Positions 44,397 to 54,052 are shown, counted from the first letter of the stretch. The stretch is DNA of 64,000 nucleotides from Saccharofermentans sp. (GCA_024692235.1 JAILMW010000032.1:44093-108092), one strand, 5' to 3'. The notes: generated from the sequence alone by a model not told the origin. Translations and numbers: made by a program.

Positions 44397-44774
44397 TTAC
44401 TTGAGCTCAAGCTCAGCGCCTGTCTCGGAAAGCTTCTTAACAAGCTCCTCAGCCTCGTCCTTAGCAACGTTCTCCTTAAGAGCAACGGGAGCCTTCTCAA
44501 CGAGCTCCTTAGCGTCCTTAAGACCAAGACCGAGAACATCCTTAACAGCCTTGATAACGTTCATCTTGGAGTCACCGAAGCTCTTAAGCATTACTGTGAA
44601 CTCTGTCTTCTCAGCAGCACCGCCTGCCTCACCGCCAGCTGCGGGAGCAGCAGCAACAACAGCTGCAGCAGATACGCCAAACTCTTCTTCAATTGCCTTC
44701 TCGAGGTCAAAAAGCTCTGTAACGGAAAGAGCCTTAATCTCGTCGAGGATCTTTGTGATATTCTCACTAGCCAT
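44397..44774 (-). CDS. rplL: 50S ribosomal protein bL12 (L7/L12)
   Basis: 125 residues: N-terminal dimerisation helix, alanine/glycine hinge ([18 protein letters not shown]) and C-terminal factor-binding domain ([22 protein letters not shown]). Stalk protein recruiting translational GTPases. Confidence 0.98.
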   Translation of the reverse strand: MASENITKILDEIKALSVTELFDLEKAIEEEFGVSAAAVVAAAPAAGGEAGGAAEKTEFTVMLKSFGDSKMNVIKAVKDVLGLGLKDAKELVEKAPVALKENVAKDEAEELVKKLSETGAELELK

Positions 44775-44813
44775 TTTAATTTTCCTCCATTTAAGAATTA
44801 GATAGATTGTTGA

Positions 44814-45416
44814 TTACGCTTCAGCGGGTGCTTCAGCTGTTACTTCAGCAGCTGCTTCTTCAGCAGGAGCTGCTTCTGCGGGTGCCTCTTCAGCTACGGG
44901 AGCTTCTGCAGGTGCGCCGCTCTCTTCCTGTGCCTTCTCAGCTACAGCCTTAACGAGCATGGCAAGCTTTGTAAACGGGAAAAGCAAACCATATACGACC
45001 TGGCTGTAAAGAGTCTCCTTGTCGGGTACTTTTGCAAGAGCGTCGATCTCTGCCTTGTCGGCGAATCTTCCCTCTACGATACCACCCTTGATCTCAAGAG
45101 GCTCATACTCCTCTGCGAACTTGCTAAGAACTTTTGCAGGTGCGATAACATCTTCGGAATAAGCAACAGTTGTAGGGCCCTTGAACATCTCGTCAAGACC
45201 TTCGATACCGAGCTCCTTGAATACAAGGCGAAGAGTCGTATTCTTTACTACCTGGAACTTTACGCCGTTCTTACGAAGCTCATTACGAAGTTCTGTGTCC
45301 TGAGCAACAGTAAGTCCGCGTGAGGAAGCGAATACGAATGTAGCTGCACCCTTGAAAGATTCAACGAGGTCTGCAACGACCTGCTTCTTAGCAGCCAGAA
45401 TTTTCTCACTTGGCAT
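44814..45416 (-). CDS. rplJ: 50S ribosomal protein uL10 with an Ala/Glu-rich tail
   Basis: 200 residues against about 165-175 in most bacteria. The core (AAKKQVVADLVESFKGAATF; ELRKNGVKFQVVKNT) anchors bL12 dimers. From about residue 165 the chain becomes an acidic alanine/proline/glutamate tail (EEAPAEAAPAEEAAAEV) beyond the normal end. Preceded by an L10-type leader. Confidence 0.97.
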   Translation of the reverse strand: MPSEKILAAKKQVVADLVESFKGAATFVFASSRGLTVAQDTELRNELRKNGVKFQVVKNTTLRLVFKELGIEGLDEMFKGPTTVAYSEDVIAPAKVLSKFAEEYEPLEIKGGIVEGRFADKAEIDALAKVPDKETLYSQVVYGLLFPFTKLAMLVKAVAEKAQEESGAPAEAPVAEEAPAEAAPAEEAAAEVTAEAPAEA

Positions 45417-45441
45417 TTAGGTTTCCTCCTTTATAGATTTT

Positions 45442-45560
45442 AAAACCCTCACGCCGAATGACATGAGGGTTCTTGAAAATCTCGTAATCCTAAACAGATA
45501 TGAGTTTCAACCTCGGCGGGGGATCCGTAAGGATTCCCGGCTGTCTTCGGTATGAATTGT
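45442..45560 (-). ncRNA. L10 leader with attenuator
   Basis: On the minus strand, ACCGAAGACAGCCGGGAATC ... GGATCCCCCGCCGAGG (about 45513-45560) is the kinked stem bound by uL10-bL12 in the known L10 leader family. It is followed by AACCCTCA/TGAGGGTT with TTTT (45441-45471), an attenuator hairpin 25 nt before rplJ. Excess uL10 should favour termination, as described for Bacillus. Confidence 0.8.
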
Positions 45561-45587
45561 TTTTATAAATTAATAGCGGATCTTCTA

Positions 45588-46283
45588 TTAAGCAGTGAAC
45601 TTAGTAGAGTTGATCCTGATGCCGGGGCCCATTGTAGAAGAAATGGAAACATTCTTCAGGTACTGACCCTTAGCAGCTGCAGGCTTAGCCTTAACGATAG
45701 CATCCATGATAGTCTTAAGGTTCTCCTCAAGCTTCTCCTGTCCGAAAGATACCTTTCCGATAGGGCAGTGGATGATATTTGTCTTGTCGAGTCTGTACTC
45801 GATCTTACCTGCCTTGATGTCGTTAACTGCCTTAGTAACGTCCATGGATACTGTTCCGGACTTAGGGTTAGGCATCAAGCCCTTAGGACCTAAGACCTTA
45901 CCGAGACGACCTACAACACCCATCATGTCAGGTGTAGCAACAACAACGTCGAAGTCGAACCAGTTTTCCTTTGTGATCTTCTCGACCATATCCTCAGCAC
46001 CAACGTAATCTGCACCGGCCTCCTTAGCCTCATCAGCCTTAGGACCCTTAGCAAATACGAGTACCTTCTTTGTACGTCCTGTTCCGTGAGGAAGAACTAC
46101 CGCACCTCTGACCTGCTGATCAGCGTGACGAGAGTCAACACCAAGACGAACATGAAGCTCGACAGTCTCATCGAACTTAGCCTTACCTGTCTCCTGTACA
46201 AGACGAACTGCCTCGGAAGGATCATAGGCTACGCTTCTGTCTACGAGCTTACTGATTTCTGTATATCTCTTACCAGCTTTCAT
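45588..46283 (-). CDS. rplA: 50S ribosomal protein uL1
   Basis: 231 residues; mobile stalk for E-site tRNA release. Contains [25 protein letters not shown] in two parts and [11 protein letters not shown]. Often an autoregulator of rplK-rplA. Confidence 0.98.
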   Translation of the reverse strand: MKAGKRYTEISKLVDRSVAYDPSEAVRLVQETGKAKFDETVELHVRLGVDSRHADQQVRGAVVLPHGTGRTKKVLVFAKGPKADEAKEAGADYVGAEDMVEKITKENWFDFDVVVATPDMMGVVGRLGKVLGPKGLMPNPKSGTVSMDVTKAVNDIKAGKIEYRLDKTNIIHCPIGKVSFGQEKLEENLKTIMDAIVKAKPAAAKGQYLKNVSISSTMGPGIRINSTKFTA

Positions 46284-46301
46284 AGCTATCTCCTTTCGTT
46301 A

Positions 46302-46730
46302 TCAGTCTCTTGTTACAACGATACCCATGCTTCTAGCAGTACCTGCTACCATCTCGGCACAAGCCTCAACAGATGCAGCATTTGTATCGGGCATCTTGAT
46401 CTCTGCGATCTTCTTGCACTGCTCAAATGTAACAGTTGCAACCTTCTGTGTGTTAGGTCTTCCGGATCCGCTCTCGATCTTGCATTCCTTCTTGAGCAAT
46501 ACAGGTACCGGAGGAGTCTTTGTAATGAAAGAGTATGTGCGGTCAGCGTAAACCGTAATAACTACGGGGATAACGAGACCTGCATCCTTAGCTGTTCTCT
46601 CATTGAACTCTTTTACGAACTGTGCGATGTTAACACCGTACTGTCCAAGAGCTGGTCCTACCGGCGGCGCGGGTGTTGCTTTAGCGGCTTCTATCTGAAG
46701 TTTGATATAGCCTGTAATCTTCTTAGCCAT
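46302..46730 (-). CDS. rplK: 50S ribosomal protein uL11
   Basis: 142 residues; GTPase-centre protein. [22 protein letters not shown] with the conserved proline switch, [12 protein letters not shown] near the rRNA-binding domain. Confidence 0.98.
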   Translation of the reverse strand: MAKKITGYIKLQIEAAKATPAPPVGPALGQYGVNIAQFVKEFNERTAKDAGLVIPVVITVYADRTYSFITKTPPVPVLLKKECKIESGSGRPNTQKVATVTFEQCKKIAEIKMPDTNAASVEACAEMVAGTARSMGIVVTRD

Positions 46731-46783
46731 ACTTGGCCACCTCCCATTTATATTTGCTCTGCACCGAAGTGCATTAGCTTGCT

Positions 46784-47356
46784 TTAGATTCTCTCAACCT
46801 GTGTGAAGTCGAGATATACGGGCGTCTCACGTCCGAACATAGCGATCTTGACCTTGACCTGCTGCTTCTCGTAGTTCATCTCTTCTACTACGCAGATGCT
46901 GTCTGCAAAAGGTCCTGTGATAACTCTGATGGTATCTCCGATATCGTAATCGACATCAGGTACCCAGTCAGTTGCGATACCCATTGCAGCAAGGTCGCTG
47001 TCTGTGATCGGCAGAGGCTTGTTGGGATTTGTGCTTACAAAGCCAGTTACACCTCTTGTATTGCGGATAAGGTACCAGAGCTCCTTATCAGCTGCAGAAG
47101 GCTCTTCGCTGTCCTTCAAGTTCTCGAAATTACTTACGAGCTTAATAAACACGTATCCGGGATACTTCTTGCGCTTAACAGCCTTCTTCTTTCCGTCCTT
47201 AATCTCAAAGACATCTTCCGTGGGAACGTTGATCTCCTGAATGATATCCTGCATTCCGCGCTTCTCGACTGTCTTCTCGAGGATAGTCTTTACTTTGTTC
47301 TCATAGCCTGAGTATGTATGAACTACATACCACTTAGCTTCATTTACGTCAGACAT
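46784..47356 (-). CDS. nusG: Transcription termination/antitermination factor NusG
   Basis: 190 residues: NGN domain ([19 protein letters not shown]), [19 protein letters not shown], and C-terminal KOW domain ([22 protein letters not shown]). Its ATG overlaps the secE stop by one base. Confidence 0.97.
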   Translation of the reverse strand: MSDVNEAKWYVVHTYSGYENKVKTILEKTVEKRGMQDIIQEINVPTEDVFEIKDGKKKAVKRKKYPGYVFIKLVSNFENLKDSEEPSAADKELWYLIRNTRGVTGFVSTNPNKPLPITDSDLAAMGIATDWVPDVDYDIGDTIRVITGPFADSICVVEEMNYEKQQVKVKIAMFGRETPVYLDFTQVERI

Positions 47357-47787
47357 CAGTTCTCCTCCTCGGATGAATCAGTCTCCTCTGTGTCGTCAGT
47401 CTCTTCGGAACCTTCCTCAGACTCGTCTGTCTCCTCTGCCTCGGACTCCTCGGTCGTAGCTTCAGTCTCCTCTGAAGTCTCCTCAGATGTTTCCTCGGAT
47501 GTCTCTGCAGCTACTGTCGTATCTGCAGGAACAGATGTATCAAGGGGTACTGTAGTAGTCGTAGTTACGTTGTCGTAGAATCCGATCTTCTCGAGCACCC
47601 AGTGTCCGCCATTATTGATAATGGAAAGGAATATTGCAAAGAAAACGATTACAACGAGAACAACTGCAGACGTATTCTTGAGCTTCTCCTTGGAAGGCCA
47701 TACAACTCTCTTGAGTTCTGCCTTTACGTCCAAGAACTGCTGAGCGATACGCTGGAAGATATTCTTCTTCTTATTCTTGTCAGCCAT
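47356..47787 (-). CDS. secE: Preprotein translocase subunit SecE with a long acidic C-terminal tail
   Basis: 143 residues; Gram-positive SecE is normally about 60. Residues 9-60 are standard: the amphipathic helix FLDVKAELKRVVWPSKEKL and a single TM (about 40-58). From about residue 73 to the end there is an added low-complexity stretch of threonine, serine, glutamate and aspartate, with repeated SEETSEET units. With the usual SecE topology this tail lies outside the membrane. There is no frameshift sign: nusG follows with a one-base overlap at the end of the tail. Confidence 0.95.
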   Translation of the reverse strand: MADKNKKKNIFQRIAQQFLDVKAELKRVVWPSKEKLKNTSAVVLVVIVFFAIFLSIINNGGHWVLEKIGFYDNVTTTTTVPLDTSVPADTTVAAETSEETSEETSEETEATTEESEAEETDESEEGSEETDDTEETDSSEEEN

Positions 47788-47815
47788 CTTGTTACCTCGT
47801 TAAGTAAGTATCGTA

Positions 47816-47980
47816 TTACTTTGTTTCCTTATGAACCGTGTGCTTACGGCAGAAAGGACAATACTTCTTAAGCTCGAGTCTCTCGGAATCGTTCTTCTTA
47901 TTCTTATATGTCTGATAATTTCTCTGCTTGCACTCTTCGCATGCGAGTGTGAGCTTGTCACGTGCACTTGTCTTAGCCAT
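47816..47980 (-). CDS. rpmG: 50S ribosomal protein bL33, zinc form
   Basis: 54 residues starting [20 protein letters not shown] and containing [14 protein letters not shown]; both CxxC pairs are present. GGAGGAG upstream. First gene of the rpmG-secE-nusG unit. Confidence 0.96.
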   Translation of the reverse strand: MAKTSARDKLTLACEECKQRNYQTYKNKKNDSERLELKKYCPFCRKHTVHKETK

Positions 47981-48060
47981 TGTTCGACTCCTCCATGATC
48001 TGAGATCCTTCCTATTTTTTCACACAATAAAAAAAGACCTCTAAGGGTTTTAGCTGTGAT

Positions 48061-48089
48061 ATTTTATCACGGGGTATAGATCGTGTCAA
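48061..48089 (-). promoter_or_regulatory. rpmG-secE-nusG promoter (TTGACA-N17-TAAAAT)
   Basis: Minus-strand TTGACA at 48084-48089 and TAAAAT at 48061-48066, spacer 17 nt, start near 48054. A short CC/GG hairpin followed by seven T lies in the leader at about 48028-48055; too weak to call a terminator. Confidence 0.8.
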
Positions 48090-48134
48090 CGAGGAAAATT
48101 ATTACTTCTAAAGCTCTTCCGCATTATATCACGA

Positions 48135-48170
48135 TATGTCACGGACCTGTTATACCAGATCCGTGACATA
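48135..48170 (-). terminator. Hairpin straddling the stop of the 532-residue protein gene
   Basis: Two 15-nt arms (48135-48149 and 48156-48170, TATGTCACGG-type, one mismatch) flank a 6-nt loop that contains the stop codon. No T tract follows, so it may protect the 3' end or terminate weakly. Confidence 0.5.
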
Positions 48171-49712
48171 TACCATTGAATCATTGATGATATCGTATTC
48201 TGTCCCGTACACATATCCGCTCGCCGTTACTAAGATCTTCCCCTGCCCGATCATGATCCTGAAATCGTCTATAAAAGCATTTCGGTAGTCGCGGCCATCC
48301 TCGTAGGAATCTATAACAACGATATCGGAACCGTCGAGAGCGCAGCTGCAGATATCAAATCCGTTCTCCATGAGACTGACATAATATATCCTGCCGTTAC
48401 TGATATTAATTCCGCCTGCATTCTCTATATTGGTGACAATACTGTTGTCAACATCTCTTATGACGAGAATACCGTTGTCGCTTCCCTCGGAATAGTCAGT
48501 ATCCTCTATGGCGTACCTCGTTCCGTCTATACACTGATATCTGCTCGTATGTGAAGTATTAGTATTATACGGAGTCTCACCCTCGATATATCTCTGAAGA
48601 AGATCCGCATTTTCATACCAGCCCGGCATACTCACATCCGCAAGATAGAGCTCCGGCTCCTGAACCTCCCCGCCTGTGATCTCAGCGACCATGATGTACT
48701 TATCGTAGTAGAGTCTGTCTCTTATATAATCCGTTCGCTCTTCACCGGAAATGATATCCTGCATGTAATAGATCCTGTTATCGACTACACAACAATCAAA
48801 TATCTCGTGACCGTCATCAGCCGTTATGACATCTTCGGTCACTCCCGTATCGGGATCAAGTCTTATCACGCTGTTTCGATTAGCGATAAACAGATATCCG
48901 TTGGCATATCCGATCGAGTAGACACCTGAGTAGATGCCTTTATATTCTGTATTTGCATATATTTCGGAGATATTCCCCTCCGAATCCATCTTCTTTACCG
49001 ACTGATAATAGATCGACCTGACTCCATTATCACATTCAACATAATCAAGGAAATAAAGACCCTCATCTGTTTCTACTGCCTGATTCTGGTAATTTCCGAC
49101 GTAGCCCTTCTCGAGCCTTTCTCTCATCTCGTCATGGTCTTCCTCGAAGAACTTACCGTAGTTCGCACTATATTGAGAACAAGTCCTGAACGCCCTGAAT
49201 CCGCCGGCGAAAAAGAACATGATGCCCAATATCAGAACCAGAGAAAGCGGATAAAGGATACTTGCTTTCTTTCCCTTTTCCCTGCTCTTCATGACACCGT
49301 AGAGGTTGATGCCCGCCATGACGAGCGACAATGCCGCCGTGGACATATAGAGTATGTGAGCGGAGGACATGACGATCTCGTATCTTGCCATGAAGACAGC
49401 CGCACCGTAGTATCCCGCAAAGGATAATGCGACACACATACAGATCACGACCTCGGGAATTCGTCCGTCTACAGCTTTCTTATGTCTTAAGAACATATTC
49501 AGAATAAGAAAGAACGAAGCCAGGATAAGCACTACCAGCATCCAGCTTCTCAGAGAATCCCCAAAAACGCCTTTGAGCTGTTCCTGCCCCACAAAAGGAA
49601 TCCTTCTCATGATCGTATCTAGAAAAGAAACAAATCCGGGCTGATCGCCTGTAAGAAAAGATACGAAGCAAAAGAAATATAAAGCTACCAAAAACAATGT
49701 CAAAAAGAACAT
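48150..49712 (-). CDS. Unrecognised membrane protein with a C-terminal beta-propeller-like domain
   Basis: 520 residues from the ATG at 49712, which has GGGGG 9 nt upstream; the frame is open to 49808. Five or six TM helices lie in the first ~190 residues. The remaining part is extracytoplasmic and has repeated short blades of the type GLYFLDYVE, GYLFIANRNSVIRLD, NRIYYMQD, GRIYYVSL and GKILVTASGYVYG, as in DUF5050-like propeller proteins. I do not recognise the family or function. It sits alone between the rpmG promoter and the his terminator. Confidence 0.6.
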   Translation of the reverse strand: MFFLTLFLVALYFFCFVSFLTGDQPGFVSFLDTIMRRIPFVGQEQLKGVFGDSLRSWMLVVLILASFFLILNMFLRHKKAVDGRIPEVVICMCVALSFAGYYGAAVFMARYEIVMSSAHILYMSTAALSLVMAGINLYGVMKSREKGKKASILYPLSLVLILGIMFFFAGGFRAFRTCSQYSANYGKFFEEDHDEMRERLEKGYVGNYQNQAVETDEGLYFLDYVECDNGVRSIYYQSVKKMDSEGNISEIYANTEYKGIYSGVYSIGYANGYLFIANRNSVIRLDPDTGVTEDVITADDGHEIFDCCVVDNRIYYMQDIISGEERTDYIRDRLYYDKYIMVAEITGGEVQEPELYLADVSMPGWYENADLLQRYIEGETPYNTNTSHTSRYQCIDGTRYAIEDTDYSEGSDNGILVIRDVDNSIVTNIENAGGINISNGRIYYVSLMENGFDICSCALDGSDIVVIDSYEDGRDYRNAFIDDFRIMIGQGKILVTASGYVYGTEYDIINDSMVYVTDLV

Positions 49713-49743
49713 GATAATACCCCCATACGACATATAATACGCA

Positions 49744-49770
49744 TTTTCGGCCGGAAAGTTGCGCCGAAAA
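49744..49770 (-). promoter_or_regulatory. Inverted repeat upstream of the unknown membrane protein gene
   Basis: TTTTCGGC and GCCGAAAA, 8-bp perfect arms with an 11-nt spacer, located 32-58 nt before the ATG and directly after the his terminator. Could be an operator or a second hairpin of a tandem terminator. Confidence 0.4.
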
Positions 49771-49798
49771 TAAAAACTGCCGGAAAAATAACCGGCAG
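49771..49798 (-). terminator. Terminator of the histidine operon
   Basis: CTGCCGG and CCGGCAG with an 8-nt AT-rich loop, followed on the minus strand by TTTTTATTTT; 30 nt after the hisE stop. Confidence 0.85.
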
Positions 49799-49827
49799 AT
49801 TTTATCATTTATATCGTTTTGATCTTA

Positions 49828-50103
49828 TCAGCGACGGCTTCTAAGTTCCTTCTCTACATCATCCAAAGTGATGCCCATGTCTGCCATGAGGACGAGAACG
49901 TGATATTCAAGATCTGCGATCTCGGCGATGACCTCGCTCTTAGATCCCTTAGCTGCTGCGATAGCTGTCTCAACCGCCTCTTCTCCGACCTTCTTACAGA
50001 TCTTCTCAGTACCCTTGCCGAGAAGGTAGTTAGTGTAAGAGCCCTCTTCGGGATTCTTCTGTCTGTCTAAGATAACGCTGTAAAGTTCCTTGATGATATC
50101 CAT
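49828..50103 (-). CDS. hisE: Phosphoribosyl-ATP pyrophosphohydrolase
   Basis: 91 residues; second step of histidine synthesis (PR-ATP to PR-AMP). All-alpha MazG-like fold with LGKGTEKICKKVGEEAVETAIAA. Stands alone here, whereas many bacteria have a HisI-HisE fusion. Last gene of the operon. Confidence 0.96.
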   Translation of the reverse strand: MDIIKELYSVILDRQKNPEEGSYTNYLLGKGTEKICKKVGEEAVETAIAAAKGSKSEVIAEIADLEYHVLVLMADMGITLDDVEKELRSRR

Positions 50104-50107
50104 AGTA

Positions 50108-51238
50108 TTACTCCTTTATATCTGTATCCCACTCGTCTATCGTGGTATAAAAACAACTCTTATTGCCTGTATGGCATGCGGCGCCTGTCTGCTCTACCTT
50201 GTAAAGAAGAGTATCCTTGTCGCAGTCGATCCTTCCTTCTACTACTTTCTGCAGATGACCTGAAGTCTCACCCTTCTTCCAGAGTGTCTCCCTCGACCTT
50301 GAGTAGTAGTGCATGTAGCCCGTCTTGCAGGTAAGCTCGAAAGCCTCGTAGTTCATATAAGCCATCATGAGTACTTCGCCCGTAACGGAATCCGTCGTTA
50401 TAGCAGGCACCATACCGTCGGAATTCTTCTTCATGTGAGCCCACATATCAAGCTCTCTTCCGATCTTTCTTATAGGAAGGCCTCTCCCCTCAAGATATTC
50501 CTTGAGGTCGGAGATCTTTATCTCTCCGAAATGGAAAAGGCTCGCCGCAAGTACCGCATCTGCCTTTCCGTCTACGATACCGTCGTAGAAATCCTCCATG
50601 GTTCCTGCTCCGCCTGAAGCTATGACAGGTACATCTACCGCATCTGCGATCATGGATGTGATCTTATTATCGTAGCCGGACTTGGTGCCGTCCTTATCCA
50701 TGGAGGTAAGAAGGATCTCTCCGCATCCTAAGTCCACGACCTTCTTTGCCCACTCGAGAGCATCGATACCGGTAGGCTTCGTACCGCCTGCTATTACTAC
50801 CTCGTAGCCTGAAGGGAACTTATCTTCCTGTCCCTCTCTGCTCTTAACGTCGATAGCAACTACTATGCACTGAGCACCGAACTTCTCTGATGCTTCTCTT
50901 ACAAAATCAGGATTCTTAACTGCAGCTGAGTTAAGAGATACCTTATCTGCACCTGCATTTAGGATAGCTCTTATATCATCTACCGTTCTTATGCCGCCTC
51001 CGACCGTGAAAGGGATGAATACTTCATCTGCTACTCTTCCTACCATGTCGATAACGGTATCTCTTGCTTCGAGGGTAGCCGTGATATCAAGGAATACGAG
51101 CTCATCTGCACCTGAGAGGTTATACTGCTTAGCACACTCTACAGGGTCGCCCGCATCTCTTAAGGATACGAAGTTAACACCCTTAACGACACGTCCGTCC
51201 TTAACATCGAGGCAGGGGATTATACGCTTTGTAAGCAT
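50108..51238 (-). CDS. hisFI: HisF-HisI fusion: imidazole glycerol phosphate synthase cyclase plus phosphoribosyl-AMP cyclohydrolase
   Basis: One 376-residue chain. Residues 1-255 are HisF, a beta/alpha barrel with catalytic aspartates in CLDVKDG (D11) and VVAIDVKS (D130), and the phosphate sites GGGIRT and ASGGAG. After a short linker, residues 270-376 are His[34 protein letters not shown], and the zinc cysteines in [20 protein letters not shown] and CFY. The domains catalyse step 3 (HisI) and step 5 (HisF, with HisH). HisI is usually fused to HisE, not HisF. The start overlaps hisA by 19 nt; no frameshift or stop is seen in the joint. Confidence 0.95.
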   Translation of the reverse strand: MLTKRIIPCLDVKDGRVVKGVNFVSLRDAGDPVECAKQYNLSGADELVFLDITATLEARDTVIDMVGRVADEVFIPFTVGGGIRTVDDIRAILNAGADKVSLNSAAVKNPDFVREASEKFGAQCIVVAIDVKSREGQEDKFPSGYEVVIAGGTKPTGIDALEWAKKVVDLGCGEILLTSMDKDGTKSGYDNKITSMIADAVDVPVIASGGAGTMEDFYDGIVDGKADAVLAASLFHFGEIKISDLKEYLEGRGLPIRKIGRELDMWAHMKKNSDGMVPAITTDSVTGEVLMMAYMNYEAFELTCKTGYMHYYSRSRETLWKKGETSGHLQKVVEGRIDCDKDTLLYKVEQTGAACHTGNKSCFYTTIDEWDTDIKE

Positions 51239-51933
51239 TTCTTAAGATCCACCTTTCCCTCGTAGATAGCCTTGCCGACGATAACGCCTGCGCAGCCGCT
51301 TCCCTTTATGTACATGATATCCTCGTCAGATCCGATACCGCCTGAAGCGATGACATCAAGGCCTGTCTTATCGACAAGTTCCTTAGTTGAGTCAAAGGCG
51401 GGGCCTGTGAGCATTCCGTCTCTTGAGATATCGGTAAATACTACCGTCTTTGCACCTATCGACTTCATTGTAAGAGCAAATTCAAGTGCACTTACACCTG
51501 AACCTGACGTCCAGCCGTCTACGGCTACATCGCCGTCCTTGGCGTCGATACCGATGGCGATCTTATCAGCATAGAGCTTCAAAGCTTCCTCCGTAAACTT
51601 ACGATCCTTGATGGCGGAAGTTCCGATAACGCATCTTGATACTCCGTAGTCCTCGATCCATCTCTTCAATGTGTCGAGATTTCTGATTCCTCCGCCTGTA
51701 TCTACCTTAAGGCCCGTCTTCTCACTGATCTGTCTTATTATCTCGTGATTAGTGGGGATGCCTGACTTTGCAGCATCGAGATCTACAACGTGGATCCACT
51801 CGGCACCTGCTTCCTTGAATGAGAATGCCTGAGCTATGGGATCGTCGCTATAAACAGTTACCTGGTCATATCTGCCCTGCTTAAGTCTTACGCACTTGCC
51901 TCCTAAGAGGTCGACTGCGGGAAGTATTATCAT
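51220..51933 (-). CDS. hisA: ProFAR isomerase
   Basis: 237-residue beta/alpha barrel that opens the ribose ring of ProFAR (step 4). Catalytic aspartates in [15 protein letters not shown] and FTDISRDGM; phosphate motifs TGGGIRN and ASGGIG. Overlaps hisH by 4 nt and hisFI by 19 nt. Confidence 0.97.
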   Translation of the reverse strand: MIILPAVDLLGGKCVRLKQGRYDQVTVYSDDPIAQAFSFKEAGAEWIHVVDLDAAKSGIPTNHEIIRQISEKTGLKVDTGGGIRNLDTLKRWIEDYGVSRCVIGTSAIKDRKFTEEALKLYADKIAIGIDAKDGDVAVDGWTSGSGVSALEFALTMKSIGAKTVVFTDISRDGMLTGPAFDSTKELVDKTGLDVIASGGIGSDEDIMYIKGSGCAGVIVGKAIYEGKVDLKKCLQSV

Positions 51934-52556
51934 GTTCTTGTTCTCCTTGCGAATCTGATGAGCATCTGAAGACCTGCTTCACCGCTCTTCTCGGGGTGGA
52001 ACTGCGTAGCAAAGATATTATCTCTTTGAAGAGCAACAGTATACTTGATACCGTATTCGGTCTTTGCCGCACTGTCCTTCTCGTCATCGGGAAGGCAGTA
52101 GAAAGAGTGTACGAAGTAGACGAAGTCTCCTTCTCTCATCATCTCACCCGTAACATCGGATAATCTGTTCCAGCCGATCTGAGGGACCTTAAGTCCCTTC
52201 CTGACTGTCTCTTCGGCTGGGAACTTCAATACCTTGCCGGGGATTATGCCGAGGCCTTCGATGAGTTCACCTGAAGGAGCGCCTTCCTCAGACCCCGAGA
52301 GCATTAGCTGCATTCCAAGGCAGATACCGAGAAGAGGCTTGCCTGAAGCGGCAGCTTCCTTTACAGCCTTATCAAGACCTGACTTGCGGAGGGCTTCCAT
52401 AGCAGGAGCATAGGCACCGACACCCGGAAGGATCACTCCGTCAGCCTTTGAGATGACTTCCGGGTCTGATGTTATCACCGATTCGTAGTGTATATATGTG
52501 AGGGCTTTCTGAACCGAAGCCAGATTACCCATTCCGTAATCGATTATTGCAATCAC
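51930..52556 (-). CDS. hisH: Imidazole glycerol phosphate synthase glutaminase subunit
   Basis: 208 residues; class I glutamine amidotransferase giving ammonia to HisF. Nucleophile in LLGICLGMQLM, histidine and glutamate in FATQFHPEKSG. Adjacent to purC with no spacer. Confidence 0.97.
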   Translation of the reverse strand: MIAIIDYGMGNLASVQKALTYIHYESVITSDPEVISKADGVILPGVGAYAPAMEALRKSGLDKAVKEAAASGKPLLGICLGMQLMLSGSEEGAPSGELIEGLGIIPGKVLKFPAEETVRKGLKVPQIGWNRLSDVTGEMMREGDFVYFVHSFYCLPDDEKDSAAKTEYGIKYTVALQRDNIFATQFHPEKSGEAGLQMLIRFARRTRT

Positions 52557-53441
52557 TTATTCGATTTCCTTACCTGTGATCCTGGAGTAGCACTCCTTAT
52601 ACTTCTCGGAAGTCTTCTTGATAACTTCCTCGGGAAGTGTGGGAGCGGGATATGTCTTATCCCAGTCGAGTGTCTCGAGCCACTCACGGAGATACTGCTT
52701 GTCAAAGCTCTTCTGAGCATGTCCGGGCTCGTAATCGTTAACATCCCAGAATCTTGAAGAGTCAGGCGTGAACATCTCGTCAGCTACAACGAGCTTGCCA
52801 TCGATCTTACCGAACTCGAACTTGGTATCAGCAAGGATAAGACCCTTTGTAAGAGCGAACTCGGATACCTTGTTATAAAGAGCGATAGCTGCATCGTGAA
52901 GTGCCGTAGCATCTTCCTCTCCGAGAAGCTCCTTGAGCTGATCGTATGTGATGTTGATATCGTGACCTGTCTCTTCCTTAGTGGAAGGTGTAAAGAGAGG
53001 CTCGGGGAGCTTGTCGCCCTGGACCATTCCCTCGGGCATCTTGATGCCGCCTACAGTGCCGTTAGCCTTGTATTCCTTAAGAGCAGAACCTTCAAGGTAT
53101 CCTCTTACGATGCACTCTGCAGGGAGCATATCGACCTTCTTAACGAGCATGGATCTTCCCTTGAGCTCCTTCTCGAACTTATCAAGACCCATGGGATAAT
53201 CCTTAGGATCCGTAGAGATAACATGGTTAGGGATGATGTCCTTTGTAAAATCGAACCAGAATGCGGATATGGAGGACAATACCTTACCCTTATCGGGGAT
53301 CAGTTCATCGAATACTACGTCGAATGCCGAGATCCTGTCTGTTACGATCATGAGAAGGGAATCTCCCAAGTCGTAAACATTTCTTACCTTACCCTTGATA
53401 AATACGGGAAGATCGATAAAATCTGTGTCTTTGATCATCAT
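52557..53441 (-). CDS. purC: SAICAR synthetase
   Basis: Purine step 8: joins aspartate to CAIR. 294 residues from the ATG at 53441 (another ATG follows at once), with GGAGG 9 nt upstream; the longer open frame overlaps hisB and lacks conserved sequence. Contains GKVRNVYDLGDSLLMIVTDRISAFD, ECIVRGYLEGSALKEY and ILADTKFEFG, typical of the long bacterial/yeast type. It lies between hisB and hisH inside the histidine operon; HisF-HisH release AICAR, the product of purB acting on SAICAR, so the two pathways meet at this metabolite. Confidence 0.95.
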   Translation of the reverse strand: MMIKDTDFIDLPVFIKGKVRNVYDLGDSLLMIVTDRISAFDVVFDELIPDKGKVLSSISAFWFDFTKDIIPNHVISTDPKDYPMGLDKFEKELKGRSMLVKKVDMLPAECIVRGYLEGSALKEYKANGTVGGIKMPEGMVQGDKLPEPLFTPSTKEETGHDINITYDQLKELLGEEDATALHDAAIALYNKVSEFALTKGLILADTKFEFGKIDGKLVVADEMFTPDSSRFWDVNDYEPGHAQKSFDKQYLREWLETLDWDKTYPAPTLPEEVIKKTSEKYKECYSRITGKEIE

Positions 53442-53460
53442 TTCTTTATACCTCCATATA

Positions 53461-54051
53461 TCAAAGGACGCCCTTGGTCGAGATGACCTGGTCCTTAAAT
53501 CTTTCATCTATTGCAGCGGCCTGCCTTATGGCTCTGGCAAGCGACTTGAACATAGCCTCAGCCTTGTGGTGATCGTTGATGCCGTAGGGACTGCTTATGT
53601 GAAGCGTAATGCCTGCGTTAAAGGCAAAGGAACGGAAGAACTCCTCGAAAAGCTGTGTATCCATCTCTCCGCACTTGTCTGCAGTAAACTTGCAGTCAAA
53701 TACGATAAAGGGCCTTCCCGAGATATCTATAACGGCATCTCCTAAAGCTTCATCGAGAGGACATCTTGCACAGCCGTATCTTACGATACCCTTCTTATCG
53801 CCCATAGCCTGCGCGAAAGCCTGTCCCAAAGCGATACCCACATCCTCTACGGAGTGGTGTGCATCTACATAAAGATCACCCTTACATGAAATATCAAGAT
53901 CCATTCCGGAATGCTTGGACAGAGCCGTCAGCATGTGGTCGAAGAACCCTATTCCGGTAGAGATATTGCTCTTCCCCGTACCGTCGATATCGATCTTTAC
54001 TAAGATATCAGTCTCGCCTGTAGTTCTCTTGAGCTCAGCAGTTCTTGCCAT
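53461..54051 (-). CDS. hisB: Imidazoleglycerol-phosphate dehydratase
   Basis: 196 residues, dehydratase only (no phosphatase domain). Manganese-binding HHSVEDVGIALG and the second DHHKAEAMFK motif; GFFDHMLTAL near the N-terminus. Step 6 of the pathway. No separate histidinol-phosphatase was seen in the window. Confidence 0.97.
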   Translation of the reverse strand: MARTAELKRTTGETDILVKIDIDGTGKSNISTGIGFFDHMLTALSKHSGMDLDISCKGDLYVDAHHSVEDVGIALGQAFAQAMGDKKGIVRYGCARCPLDEALGDAVIDISGRPFIVFDCKFTADKCGEMDTQLFEEFFRSFAFNAGITLHISSPYGINDHHKAEAMFKSLARAIRQAAAIDERFKDQVISTKGVL

Positions 54052-54052
54052 A

